Shown here: positions 44,064 to 53,579 of the stretch, piece by piece
Position numbering within the stretch: the stretch's first letter is position 1
How the letters are laid out: each line of letters starts with the position of its first letter
Source: an uncultured Duncaniella sp.
Lineage (GTDB): Bacteria; Bacteroidota; Bacteroidia; Bacteroidales; Muribaculaceae
Assembly: GCA_910587165.1 (NCBI GenBank)
Contig: CAJUKP010000006.1
Coordinates: 1-64,000 of the forward strand
Direction: 5' to 3'
DNA: 64,000 bases
Made by a program: the position numbers and the translations under genes
The notes under the pieces: generated by a model
What the model was told of the DNA's origin: nothing
What the model saw: the letters and a program-made list of their open reading frames with translations, nothing else
Databases searched by the model: none

Positions 44064-44624
44064 ATGGCCGACGAAAAGCAACTTGACGACAAAAATCTCG
44101 TAGCCCGCCTCCGCGACCCATCGGAATGTCGCAAAGCTTTCGGTGACCTCATACGTCTGTACTCCGAGCCACTATACCGCCATATCCGACGGATGGTGCA
44201 ATCACATGACGATGCAAACGACCTGCTCCAGAACACATTCCTGAAAGCCTGGCAGAATATCGAAAATTTCCGTGGAGAAGCCAAACTTTCCACCTGGCTC
44301 TACAAGATAGCCTCCAACGAGGCCATCACCCATCTTGAGAAAGAGCGCAAGAGAGCCGGCATATCTCTTGATGACGAGGAAGCGCACCTTGTCAACCTCA
44401 TAGCCTCGGACACGAATATTGATGGCGACGAACTTGCGAGGAAACTGAGAGAGGCGATCGCAGCACTCCCTGAAAAACAACGCCTCGTATTCAATATGCG
44501 ATACTATGATGAAATGAAATATGAACAGATGTCCGAGATTCTCGGCACATCCGTCGGCGCATTAAAAGCATCATATCACCTCGCCGTTAAAAAAATCGAA
44601 TCTTTTTTTGAACGGAACGATTAA
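44064..44624 (+). CDS. ECF-type RNA polymerase sigma factor
   Basis: A 186-residue sigma-70 family factor of the RpoE/ECF class. Region 2 includes RHIRRMVQSHDDANDLLQNTF and FRGEAKLSTWLYKIASNEA; region 4 has LPEKQRLVFNMRYYDEMKYEQ followed by the helix-turn-helix ILGTSVGALKASYHLAVKKIE. It begins a three-gene unit with a single-span membrane protein and a Spy/CpxP-like periplasmic protein, which points to envelope-stress control. The extracytoplasmic role is inferred from context. Confidence 0.95.
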   Translation: MADEKQLDDKNLVARLRDPSECRKAFGDLIRLYSEPLYRHIRRMVQSHDDANDLLQNTFLKAWQNIENFRGEAKLSTWLYKIASNEAITHLEKERKRAGISLDDEEAHLVNLIASDTNIDGDELARKLREAIAALPEKQRLVFNMRYYDEMKYEQMSEILGTSVGALKASYHLAVKKIESFFERND

Positions 44625-44669
44625 ACCACAGAGCCTTTTCATTGTCAATACTACAAAGAACCAACGATT

Positions 44670-45104
44670 ATGAAAGATATACTCGACCAAGTCAACCATA
44701 ACGACGGAATGACGGTCCCTGAAGGATACTTCGAGGATTTCGCGCTCCGGATGACGGCTATGTTGCCCGAACAGGAGTGGGAGAAGAAGGAGGGTGTCGT
44801 GTTACCCAGATCCTGGTGGCAGAAGGTGAGACCATACGTATATCTCGCTGCAATGTTCATGGGGGTATGGTGCATGATGAAAATGTTTGATATCATGCGC
44901 CCGAACTCATCAGGGATCATGTTCGACAACAATCCGGTTCTCACAGCTGCTATTGACAATGACTACTTTTTCAACGATTACATAATCGTCAACGAAGAGC
45001 AGCTGTATGAACACGAGATAATTGATGACCTCTATGAAACCGGATTCACGCCAACAGCCTATCCTGACAGCGATGATTCTGACCCCTCACTTGTAGAAAT
45101 ATAA
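44670..45104 (+). CDS. Single-span membrane protein, possible anti-sigma factor
   Basis: A 144-residue protein with a cytoplasmic N-terminal half (about 1-50, including MTVPEGYFEDFALRMTAMLP), one membrane segment (about 54-72, VYLAAMFMGVWCMMKMF) and an acidic extracytoplasmic C-terminus rich in Asp, Glu and Tyr. It lies 45 nt after the ECF sigma gene and 5 nt before the Spy-like gene. Topology and position fit an anti-sigma factor, but I see no zinc-binding HxxxCxxC motif, so this is inference. Confidence 0.7.
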   Translation: MKDILDQVNHNDGMTVPEGYFEDFALRMTAMLPEQEWEKKEGVVLPRSWWQKVRPYVYLAAMFMGVWCMMKMFDIMRPNSSGIMFDNNPVLTAAIDNDYFFNDYIIVNEEQLYEHEIIDDLYETGFTPTAYPDSDDSDPSLVEI

Positions 45105-45109
45105 AGACT

Positions 45110-45595
45110 ATGGGCAAAATAAAGATTTTATTCATCATCTTCCTGTTCACCTTCGCGTCCGCCTTACAGACAGCCGCACAGAAGCAACCTTCAAGACAGG
45201 ACAAAAACGCATGGATGAAGGAACTTCAGCAAGTAAAGAACGACTATCTGCTGAAGCAACTCAATCTCAACCATGAGCAGAAGGCAAAATTTTTTCCTCT
45301 CTACAACAAGATGGAGAAGGAAATAAACAAAAATACCGAAGAGACCTTCAAGATGGCCCGTCAGGTGAAGGAAAAAGGCGACAAAGCCACCGATCTCGAA
45401 TATGAAAAGGCTGCCGAAGCCCTGTTTGAGAGCAAAGCGAAAGAGGCTGCCATCGAGATGAAATATTATGCAGAGTTCAAGAAAATACTGACACCAAAAC
45501 AGCTGTTCAAGCTCAAACGTGCTGAAAGGAACTTCACGAAACAACTCATGAGGGAACATCGGAAGATGAAAAACGAGAAGGGCAAGCACAAATAA
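45110..45595 (+). CDS. Spy/CpxP-like periplasmic protein
   Basis: A 161-residue secreted protein: signal peptide about 1-23, then an all-helical, highly charged chain. Two LTxxQ-like segments are visible, LNLNHEQKAKFFPLYNKM (about 47-64) and LTPKQLFKLKRAERNF, the pattern of Spy/CpxP-type chaperones and metal-stress sensors. It probably buffers or senses misfolded envelope proteins for the upstream sigma and membrane-protein pair. A very basic C-terminus follows. A terminator at 45617 closes the unit. Confidence 0.75.
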   Translation: MGKIKILFIIFLFTFASALQTAAQKQPSRQDKNAWMKELQQVKNDYLLKQLNLNHEQKAKFFPLYNKMEKEINKNTEETFKMARQVKEKGDKATDLEYEKAAEALFESKAKEAAIEMKYYAEFKKILTPKQLFKLKRAERNFTKQLMREHRKMKNEKGKHK

Positions 45596-45616
45596 TCATT
45601 TCTGACAACGCACATA

Positions 45617-45652
45617 GGGAGGGGAGCGTCAACGCTCCCCTCCCATACTTTT
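45617..45652 (+). terminator. Intrinsic terminator of the ECF sigma operon
   Basis: A 12-bp perfect G/C-rich stem (45617-45628 with 45633-45644), loop TCAA, followed by ATACTTTTAAT on the plus strand. Confidence 0.82.
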
Positions 45653-45707
45653 AATAAACCCGATCAGGCAATCTCCATCGGACCCCCCTGACAAACACCA
45701 GCTTATT

Positions 45708-48700
45708 ATGAAACATATAATCTTGTCTATCGCAGCTGCCGTAGCTGTCAATTTCGGGATATCGGCACAGAAAGTGGCCCAGCCCGACTTTGCCTATCCC
45801 AAGACTGTGAGTAAAAATGCCATCAAGGAACTTGACTCATCACTGTCAGCAGGAAATATCAACGGTTCCATGAGGGCGTTGATTGACTACACCATAGCCA
45901 GCCAGATGATCGGGGCAGACAATCTGCCATCAGTCATATCCAAGATCGACTCAGCCAGATCTGCATTATCAGAACCTGTAATGAGAAGCCTCACATATCT
46001 TCTCGAAGCAAAAATATACAGGGACATATATAATTCAAACCGCTGGATCTACGACAAACGGAATCTGCCTCTCACTCCGCTTCCCGGCAACTGCAAGGAG
46101 TGGAGCGGTCAACAGTTCGGGATGCGTATAACACAATTGGTTGACTCAGCTCTCCTTGAATCTGATGTTCTCAAATCTGCACGCCTGTCGGACTATAAGA
46201 AAATAATCACACAGAATGCCATGACAGCCGTGTATTACCCTTCTGTCTATGACTTCGTGGCAAACTCGGCCATAGACATGATCGAATCCCTGAGTGGCGG
46301 GAGAAGACGGTTCATACCATACGCCAACGTGCAAAGCGCACTCTACGCATCTCCGACCTACGTCCCCCCTACCCTGATCGGAGATCCACTTGGCGAGAAG
46401 GTACTGTCTTTATATACATCCCTGATATCTCCGGCCTCACCATATTCGGCACCATCCATCACCGCGATGGTCGGACGTCTCAGATTTCTTCTGGTCAATT
46501 CTGTAAATCCTGAGACCGGTAATTCTCTCGACTATACCGGTGCATATCTCGAACTCTACAAAAACCTATGCAATAATGAAGGTCGCCCGTTTTCCGAATA
46601 CGTCGGCGATATCCTCATTGACATACCGCGCGATTCGAGCCTGTATGGTATCTCCAAGCAGTTTCTGCAGTACTATCCTGACTACTGGAGAGCCGACTGT
46701 ATCTCAAACATTATTTCAGACCTGTCATCCAAGAGCCTGACAGTCAGCACTCCGACCCTGGTTCCGATTGGAAGAGCCGTTACCTTCAACGTGTCCATCA
46801 CCAATGCACGTAAAGGCACAATAGACATATATGATGTGTCATCGCTGCCTATCTATGAAAATGAGGTGAACTTGAGAAAAAACCAGCCCGTTCCGGGAAA
46901 GAAAATTGCCACCATTCCCGTGTTGGCAGAATCCACCTCATTCCCTTTTGATGAAAATCTGACTGTCACCTATACATTCCTAAAGGCAGGAAACTACATC
47001 GCCGTTCCAAGACTGGAAGGTGTAGAGAACAACTATCATAGTTACACCAAGATCCATGCTTCCGGCGTGGTGCTCACCCCATCGCGCTTCATCTCCCGCG
47101 ATATATGGGCCATGGACCCTGCCGATGGTTCCCCGCTTCAGAATGTTGACATCCGGTTCTTGAAACGCCCGTATAAGACTTCACAATTAAAGAATCTCGG
47201 CAAGACTGACAAAGATGGAAAGATCTCGGTTCCCGGACTGACAAACGGACTTGTATTGGCAACATCCGGCAATGATCGGTTCACAGTTCCGGTCTATTCA
47301 TATAATTATGATGCACCGGTCCCTACCAGATGGACTCCATTTGTAGAGGGTTACTCTTCGCTTCCACTATATCATCCCGGCGACACTGCCCAATGGTGTG
47401 CGGTTTGTATGGAATCCAAAGGTGGTCTTCGCCGCCTTATGGCCGGGAAGGAACTCCAGGCCGTACTTTTCGATGCTAACTCCATGCCGGTTGATACAGT
47501 AAACGGATTCACCGACGATTTCGGCAGAATCACCGGAAGTTTTACTCTCCCGGACGGAGGTCTCACCGGCAGATACAGAGTGTCACTGGCAGGGATCGGT
47601 GACGCAATATCATTTGAAGTCTCCGACTATAAGCTCCCGACATTCTCCCTTGAGAACCTCTATGCCGAGAATGGTATGCCGGCTGCAGGTGAAGTGACAC
47701 TCCACGGTCGCGCAGTGACATACTCCGGATTCCCATTATCAGATACCGGAATCACTATTGACCTCTCGGTTTTGACCGGACCTGTGTGGTGGAGACAGTA
47801 TTCTCCATTCCAATTCTACACAGCAAATGTCAGCACCGGGAACGATGGCGAATTCTCATTCCGCGTCTCCAAGGATATTCTCGCATTGTCACCGATACCC
47901 GACGGATATTACAAGGCCGATCTGACTGCCACTTCATCTACAGGTGAATCTCAGACTGCCTCCATATCATTCACTCTTGGCGAAAAATATGTTATCAAGG
48001 ACTATACACCGAACAATATTGACATCGCCGGTGGGAAAGTCCATCTTGATGTCAAGGTCGTGGACTATCGTGACTCAACCGTGTCGATTCCTGTCCATAT
48101 TTCCATATACGATAAAGACAAATCTATCAAATCGTTCACTCTTGACAGTGTCGCAGATCTGACAGGTATCAGACCCGGCAGATATACCATGGCATACTTC
48201 CTCGAAGGACAAGCCTTAGCCGACACAGTGAAAAGGGAAGTTGTCCTGTACAATCCTACGGATACTGTCACACCGGTACCCGGCACATTGTTCTGGACAC
48301 CTGACAGCAAGTTGTCAGTAAACTCATCATCAAAAGCCCGTTTGCTCTATGCGACAGATGCAGACAGCCACATTCTGCTCTCGCTTACTTGTGGTGACTC
48401 TCTCATACGTACATGGTGGCAGAAAGCCCCGGCCGGCATTGGATACGTTGAAATCCTTATGCCGGAAAAAGCAGAGAAAGGAAGACTCGAACTTCTCTGC
48501 ACCGGAGATTACAGGCAACACTCCCAATCATTCCTCATCGAGCGTAGAAACCACGCAAACAGTTTAAAATTTGTCACTGAGACTTTCCGTGACAGGATTT
48601 CACCCGGGAATAAAGAGACCTGGAAATTCTGTATCACCGATAACAACGGCGAAGGAAAGGAAGCCGCTGTAATAGCCGACTTATACAATACGGCTCTTGA

Positions 48701-51374
48701 CGCAATAGCTCCATCTGACTGGACATTCAACACTCCCTCCACATACTACCGGAACTGGAGCTGGGGCTCCATGCCGCTTACATTGGAGACATTCTCCTCA
48801 ATAAGGCAATTTGGCAGAAACCGTAACTGCCCCGGCTTAACTATACCGGGATTCGAAACATTCGGTCATTCATTCTCTTCAAACTGGAATGATGGCATAC
48901 GGATCAGAGGTAGAGCCTATGGAGCGGTACTTATGAAAAGTTCCGCCAATTCGGAATTAGCCTCTGCTGATGGTGAAAGTGATACGGTGGTTGAGGAAGA
49001 AATGGCTGTAGCCGACTTCACCTCGATGGATATGGCTTCTGCCCCCACCGCATCCAACGATGCAGGGGGAATGCTTCAGATGGATGAAGCAGAAGGCTCC
49101 CCAGACAAGAAAGCTTCATTCCAATACCGCAAAAATGAAATCCCTCTTGCTTTCTTCCGGCCGTCACTCACCACGGACAAGGATGGCAGACTATCGCTCA
49201 CATTCACTGTGCCGGATGCCAACACCCGCTGGGGTTTCCGCGCTATAGCATTCACCGATTCGCTGATCAGTGCCGGATTCTCCGCCAATGTCATTGCATC
49301 CAAGGCGGTGATGGTTCAGCCCAATCTGCCGCGTTTCCTCCGTACCGGCGATACGTCCGTTATCCGGGCTTCTGTGATGAACAACTCCGATATTGACAGG
49401 ATCGTTGATACAACTGTGGAGATATTCAATCCGTCAGATAATTCAACAATTGAAAGCATCACACACACCGATACAGTACCTGCAGGTTCATCCGTTATTG
49501 TCCCTGTGGAGATCAAGGTACCGTCAGGGCTGACATTCCTGGGCTACCGGGTGAAGAGTGATGCCGGAGAGAATATAGACGGTGAACAGGCACTTATTCC
49601 GGTCCTTTCCACCATCACTCCTGTTATAGAGACATCGACATTTTTCATGGGCCCCGACGAGCATGAGTTTGCCACTACACTCCCATCGCTTCCTTCCGGA
49701 GGGAAACTTTCATTGACTTTCTGTGAGAATCCCACATGGTATGTTGTGACCGCTCTCCCCGGACTTCTTGAAAAGAATGCTGACACTGCCCCGGAAGCCG
49801 CACTCTCCCTGTATTCAGCCGCTATTGCAAGTGGTCTTCTGCGTGACAATCCGGAGATTGTGAAAGCCCTGAAGGCATGGTCCGAGAGTGACAAGTCCGA
49901 CGGGACACTCTCATCTATGCTCGATCGCAACGAGAGCTTGAAAATTCTTCTGCTCAACTCAACCCCATGGATGACCGAAGCCGCTGACGACAACGAACGT
50001 ATGACAAGACTCTCTCTCCTTTTTAACGAGAATCTTGTAAGGAGCACCATTTCATCAAATATCGCCACCCTGAAATCTCTTGAGTCTTCAGATGGCGGAT
50101 GGCGTTGGTGCAAACAATCTACCGAGCCATCCCAATGGGCCACCTATCGCGTTCTCAACATGATAGGGAAACTGACTGGACTCGGCTTCTGTCCTGATGA
50201 CAGGACGTTGGCTGAAATGGTCAACCGGGCTCTTGAATGGGATAACCGGGAAACTGCACGTCTGTTCGCCCGATATCCCAAAAATGACTATACCTCATAC
50301 GTCCGTATACATGATATGTTCCGATCTACGGCCGGAGCTCCCTCCCCACTCAGAAGGGTGGTAGACACAACCACACAGAACATATTGAAGGTCTGGCGCA
50401 ATGCCTCTCTACCTCTCAAAGCGGAGTACGCCCGCATTCTTTATAACAACAATTACCCGTCGGTATCCAGACGGATACTTGCCTCCATCCGCGAGTTTGC
50501 CTCTTATGATCCGGCAAAAGGAATGTGGTTCCCTACACTTGACAACCAATGGTTTGACGGCCTTGACAAAGTCGGAATCACATCCAGGATTATGTCCTGC
50601 TTCCATCTCATTGACCCTGATTGTCCGGAAGTCAGTCAGATGTGTCAATGGCTCATACTCCAGAAAGGAGCCCAGAACTGGGGAAATGGGCCTGTGGCAG
50701 CGTCTGCCGTATCATCAATCCTGACCACATCAGGGAAGTGGACAACCATCTCAAAGGGAACAAGTCTCTCCGCCGGAGGACATGAGATCAAATCAGATGC
50801 AGCCGACAGATTCACAGGCGAGATCCACACCCTGTTGCCATCCTCATCTTATGGTAAAGAACTTAGAATCAACAGAAATGGCTCCACGCCATCATGGGGA
50901 GCAATATTCAGTCAATTTGAAACGGAGATGTCAGATATCAAAAGTGCGTCATGTCCTGAACTGTCAATCACTAAGGATGTCTATGTGATTGGCAGCGGAG
51001 ACAACGGAAAACCCCAGCCTGCCAGAGCCGAAGACAAATATGCGCTTGGATCCAAGGTGCGTGTCACTCTTACATTAAAAGTGAACACAGACATGGACTA
51101 TGTAGCCATCACTGACGAACGTCCGGCTTGTTTCGAACCGGTGGACCAACTTTCCGGCACAATATATTGTGATGGACTTAGATTCCATCGGGAAAACAGA
51201 GACTCTTCCACCAGAATCTTTATAGACCGTCTTCCTAAAGGTACATATATACTCACGTATGATATGTGGGCCAACAACGAAGGATCCTATACATCCGGCA
51301 TAGCCACGATACAAAGTCAATACGCACCGCAATACACCGCCCATTCCGCCGGATCAATGATTCGGGTGGAATGA
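45708..51374 (+). CDS. Alpha-2-macroglobulin family protein, very large
   Basis: A 1,888-residue secreted protein, signal peptide about 1-20 (ending ISAQ). The architecture is that of bacterial alpha-2-macroglobulins: an N-terminal helical domain (about 25-350), MG/MG2-type beta-sandwiches (FVEGYSSLPLYHPGDTAQW), a variable acidic stretch (about 1080-1140, where a bait region would be expected), the A2M domain (LAFFRPSLTTDKDGRLSLTF), and a C-terminal alpha-toroid-like region with GGWRWCKQST. I find no CxEQ thioester in the place where it should be, so covalent protease trapping is unlikely. It presumably guards the envelope against proteases. It follows the ECF operon terminator and ends with its own terminator. 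Confidence 0.9.
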   Translation: MKHIILSIAAAVAVNFGISAQKVAQPDFAYPKTVSKNAIKELDSSLSAGNINGSMRALIDYTIASQMIGADNLPSVISKIDSARSALSEPVMRSLTYLLEAKIYRDIYNSNRWIYDKRNLPLTPLPGNCKEWSGQQFGMRITQLVDSALLESDVLKSARLSDYKKIITQNAMTAVYYPSVYDFVANSAIDMIESLSGGRRRFIPYANVQSALYASPTYVPPTLIGDPLGEKVLSLYTSLISPASPYSAPSITAMVGRLRFLLVNSVNPETGNSLDYTGAYLELYKNLCNNEGRPFSEYVGDILIDIPRDSSLYGISKQFLQYYPDYWRADCISNIISDLSSKSLTVSTPTLVPIGRAVTFNVSITNARKGTIDIYDVSSLPIYENEVNLRKNQPVPGKKIATIPVLAESTSFPFDENLTVTYTFLKAGNYIAVPRLEGVENNYHSYTKIHASGVVLTPSRFISRDIWAMDPADGSPLQNVDIRFLKRPYKTSQLKNLGKTDKDGKISVPGLTNGLVLATSGNDRFTVPVYSYNYDAPVPTRWTPFVEGYSSLPLYHPGDTAQWCAVCMESKGGLRRLMAGKELQAVLFDANSMPVDTVNGFTDDFGRITGSFTLPDGGLTGRYRVSLAGIGDAISFEVSDYKLPTFSLENLYAENGMPAAGEVTLHGRAVTYSGFPLSDTGITIDLSVLTGPVWWRQYSPFQFYTANVSTGNDGEFSFRVSKDILALSPIPDGYYKADLTATSSTGESQTASISFTLGEKYVIKDYTPNNIDIAGGKVHLDVKVVDYRDSTVSIPVHISIYDKDKSIKSFTLDSVADLTGIRPGRYTMAYFLEGQALADTVKREVVLYNPTDTVTPVPGTLFWTPDSKLSVNSSSKARLLYATDADSHILLSLTCGDSLIRTWWQKAPAGIGYVEILMPEKAEKGRLELLCTGDYRQHSQSFLIERRNHANSLKFVTETFRDRISPGNKETWKFCITDNNGEGKEAAVIADLYNTALDAIAPSDWTFNTPSTYYRNWSWGSMPLTLETFSSIRQFGRNRNCPGLTIPGFETFGHSFSSNWNDGIRIRGRAYGAVLMKSSANSELASADGESDTVVEEEMAVADFTSMDMASAPTASNDAGGMLQMDEAEGSPDKKASFQYRKNEIPLAFFRPSLTTDKDGRLSLTFTVPDANTRWGFRAIAFTDSLISAGFSANVIASKAVMVQPNLPRFLRTGDTSVIRASVMNNSDIDRIVDTTVEIFNPSDNSTIESITHTDTVPAGSSVIVPVEIKVPSGLTFLGYRVKSDAGENIDGEQALIPVLSTITPVIETSTFFMGPDEHEFATTLPSLPSGGKLSLTFCENPTWYVVTALPGLLEKNADTAPEAALSLYSAAIASGLLRDNPEIVKALKAWSESDKSDGTLSSMLDRNESLKILLLNSTPWMTEAADDNERMTRLSLLFNENLVRSTISSNIATLKSLESSDGGWRWCKQSTEPSQWATYRVLNMIGKLTGLGFCPDDRTLAEMVNRALEWDNRETARLFARYPKNDYTSYVRIHDMFRSTAGAPSPLRRVVDTTTQNILKVWRNASLPLKAEYARILYNNNYPSVSRRILASIREFASYDPAKGMWFPTLDNQWFDGLDKVGITSRIMSCFHLIDPDCPEVSQMCQWLILQKGAQNWGNGPVAASAVSSILTTSGKWTTISKGTSLSAGGHEIKSDAADRFTGEIHTLLPSSSYGKELRINRNGSTPSWGAIFSQFETEMSDIKSASCPELSITKDVYVIGSGDNGKPQPARAEDKYALGSKVRVTLTLKVNTDMDYVAITDERPACFEPVDQLSGTIYCDGLRFHRENRDSSTRIFIDRLPKGTYILTYDMWANNEGSYTSGIATIQSQYAPQYTAHSAGSMIRVE

Positions 51375-51398
51375 AACCATTCTGAAGCGAGTCCCCAA

Positions 51399-51441
51399 GA
51401 CCGGATCATAATCAATTTGGATTATGGCCCGGTCTATTTCT
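51399..51441 (+). terminator. Intrinsic terminator of the macroglobulin gene
   Basis: A 15-bp stem (51399-51413 with 51420-51434; one A/C mismatch and one T-G pair), loop AATTTG, followed by TATTTCTTA. Confidence 0.75.
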
Positions 51442-51626
51442 TATGTCTGGATATATCGCCAAAATACATTTATACTTTTTTAACAGATATGCATTATAAT
51501 TTATAGATTTATTGTCAAATAATATGTATCTTTGCAAACATAATACCAAGGGCTTGACTTTATCTGCCATAATAACGGCTTATTTACATACTACTACGTT
51601 CAACCACCAACACTTAGCGTCAAAGC

Positions 51627-53204
51627 ATGAAAGGCTTAATTCTGTTTTTTTTCGCTACACTTTTTTTCGGGTCTTCTCTCTTTGCCAAATCAGTCCGGTC
51701 ACATCCTGATTCCCGCAGCGCATCTGAAATTATAAGTGAGCTTGACGAGCTTCTTAAAGTCCGTCACATCTTCATTGACCGGAAACGAAATCAGGCTGAT
51801 TCCCTGAAGAAACTTCTGGAGTCCACAAAACTTACTAAAGAAAAAATCAGGCTCTCCTTCGAGATAGCTAATACTTACAGCAACATCTCGACTGATTCAT
51901 CCATTGCCACATTGAACAGAGGTTTCGAACTCGCCAAAAGCATAGATGATTCCATCTCGGCCGAACGGTTTGTGATTCTCAGGGCGAGAGAGTATTTTTT
52001 CCATGGTCTCACCCATGAATGCTTCCTTGATCTGGAACACGCAAAAATCAAGGGAATCCATCCAAACAACTGGTACTTGTTCCATCATGTCAGCGCTATA
52101 ATCTATACGACAATAGGCGAGCTGAACAAGTATCAGCCATTTGATGCCAACTTCAAGGAAGTCGGGGCCAACCATGCGGCCATCGAGATGTCACTTCTAT
52201 CTAAAAACGATCCTACCTACTATGTTGCCGATGCACTTTCGCTTTTGGGGAGGGGACATATCCAACAGGTGATTCCAACTCTTGAAAAAGCCATTTCACT
52301 CATGGATGAGAATCATGAGCTTTACCACACGGCACAGGTTATTCTTGGCGAATGCTACTACCGAACCAATAATCCTGAAAAGGCTATTAAGCATTTTGCA
52401 CTTTCATCAATCACAGAAGTAAAGAAGGCGTTACTGTTCGAAGTCGCAATCTTGCGGCTCGGCGAAATACTTACCGAACAAGGAGACTATGGTCGCGCAT
52501 ACAATTATCTTACTGTTGCCTTTGACAATACGGTTAAAGCCAATACCCGACTGAATCTGCTGAGAGTGTCAAACGTATGTATTGATTGTCTCAGCCATAT
52601 CAATAAACAGAAAAACGAGCGATATCTCACTCTTGTAGCCGCTCTGGTGATAATGATCATCCTCCTGCTGATAATTGCAAAACTCATCATCGACAACCGT
52701 AAGGAGGTGAAATCGCTCCGACACACCGAGAAATTGCTCGCCAGGTCAAATCTTGCCAAGGATACTTACATCGGGGAATTCATGAACCTGTGTTCAAGCT
52801 TTATGGAGAGCCTTGAGGAATACAACAATATGTGCAAACGCAAGATCTCCACCGGACAAGCCGACAGCCTGCTTGCCTACATAAAAAGCGGAACAATCCT
52901 TGAGGAACAACGGAAGAAATTCTATGAGGTGTTTGATGACGCTTTCCTTATACTGTTCCCCGACTTCGTGAATGAAGTAAACAAGCTCCTGCTTCCGGAT
53001 AAGCAGTTCCCAGTAGATACCGTTTTCAATACCGAGCTGCGAATTCTTGCCCTGACACGACTTGGCATAGACGATTCGGCAACCATAGCACGGTTCCTTG
53101 GAATTTCGACAAATACAATATACACCTACCGCAACAAGATGCGCTCACGAGCCATTGACCGCACGACATTCGATGACGAGATAAAACAAATTGATGCCGT
53201 ATAA
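51627..53204 (+). CDS. DUF6377-type membrane-anchored regulator (second copy)
   Basis: A 525-residue paralogue of the protein at 32593-34179, with the same layout: signal peptide (about 1-21), TPR-like helices, one membrane segment (about 334-355), a coiled coil, and a C-terminal block with FYEVFDDAFLILFPDFV, LRILALTRLGIDDSATIA and NTIYTYRNKMRSRAIDR. The last block aligns closely between the two copies, whereas the sensor halves differ, suggesting shared DNA-binding or output mode with different inputs. A -7-like TATCTTTG lies at 51527-51534, with an 86-nt leader. Downstream, on the same strand, is candidate RNA B. Targets unknown. Confidence 0.82.
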   Translation: MKGLILFFFATLFFGSSLFAKSVRSHPDSRSASEIISELDELLKVRHIFIDRKRNQADSLKKLLESTKLTKEKIRLSFEIANTYSNISTDSSIATLNRGFELAKSIDDSISAERFVILRAREYFFHGLTHECFLDLEHAKIKGIHPNNWYLFHHVSAIIYTTIGELNKYQPFDANFKEVGANHAAIEMSLLSKNDPTYYVADALSLLGRGHIQQVIPTLEKAISLMDENHELYHTAQVILGECYYRTNNPEKAIKHFALSSITEVKKALLFEVAILRLGEILTEQGDYGRAYNYLTVAFDNTVKANTRLNLLRVSNVCIDCLSHINKQKNERYLTLVAALVIMIILLLIIAKLIIDNRKEVKSLRHTEKLLARSNLAKDTYIGEFMNLCSSFMESLEEYNNMCKRKISTGQADSLLAYIKSGTILEEQRKKFYEVFDDAFLILFPDFVNEVNKLLLPDKQFPVDTVFNTELRILALTRLGIDDSATIARFLGISTNTIYTYRNKMRSRAIDRTTFDDEIKQIDAV

Positions 53205-53339
53205 AATGTTATATAGGCACCTGTATAAGGTTCTGATCAATTTAGTTTCAGTTTAGTATATCCATTGGTTAATTTATTGATTAATAACTTTTTAGTATTT
53301 AGAATAGGCTTATACATATTAGATACCTGCACTCAGGGG

Positions 53340-53370
53340 TTGTTTCTTTAGGAAATAGCCCCTAATTTTG
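53340..53370 (+). promoter_or_regulatory. Promoter of candidate RNA B
   Basis: TTGT (53340-53343), 19-bp spacer, TAATTTTG (53363-53370), continuing TGATGT. The 14-base core is identical to that of the RNA A promoter. A hairpin (AGGGG..CCCCT, 53334-53362) spans the spacer. Confidence 0.6.
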
Positions 53371-53376
53371 TGATGT

Positions 53377-53579
53377 CGCAAGGAGAAAAGAGCTTCTCCT
53401 GACCGGCAACACCATCGCTATACTAAATACAAAAAGCATTTTGATAAACACCAATTTTTAGAGATTATATCATCGACAATAGGTAATAGGTAGAAAGATT
53501 AGTTTTCGTTAGATTTATACGTTTTCACTACGTTAGATTCTGTTTGAGCGGTCCTCGGGAGAAGACGGCTCTTTTTTTT
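53377..53579 (+). ncRNA. Candidate small RNA B, about 203 nt
   Basis: A gene-free segment from the promoter at 53340-53370 to a T8 terminator. The 5' part forms a local hairpin, AGGAGAA (53381-53387) with TTCTCCT (53394-53400). The same CTTCTCC (53393-53399) can instead pair with GGAGAAG (53558-53564) near the 3' end, supported by ACCG (53402-53405) with CGGT (53549-53552). A terminal stem enclosing a large internal loop and a length near 200 nt are reminiscent of 6S RNA, but I cannot confirm that. In the rest of the 730-bp gap, 53205-53333 and 53580-53757 show nothing supportable. Confidence 0.5.
53546..53579 (+). terminator. Intrinsic terminator of candidate RNA B
   Basis: GAGC-G-GTC (53546-53553) pairs with GAC-G-GCTC (53564-53571), one G/G mismatch, followed by eight T (53572-53579). 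Plus-strand direction. Confidence 0.8.

Noticed and set aside
53377..53579. Direct assignment of candidate RNA B as 6S RNA
   Set aside because: Length and end-to-end pairing are suggestive, but I cannot verify the central bulge or conservation by eye, so I left it unnamed.
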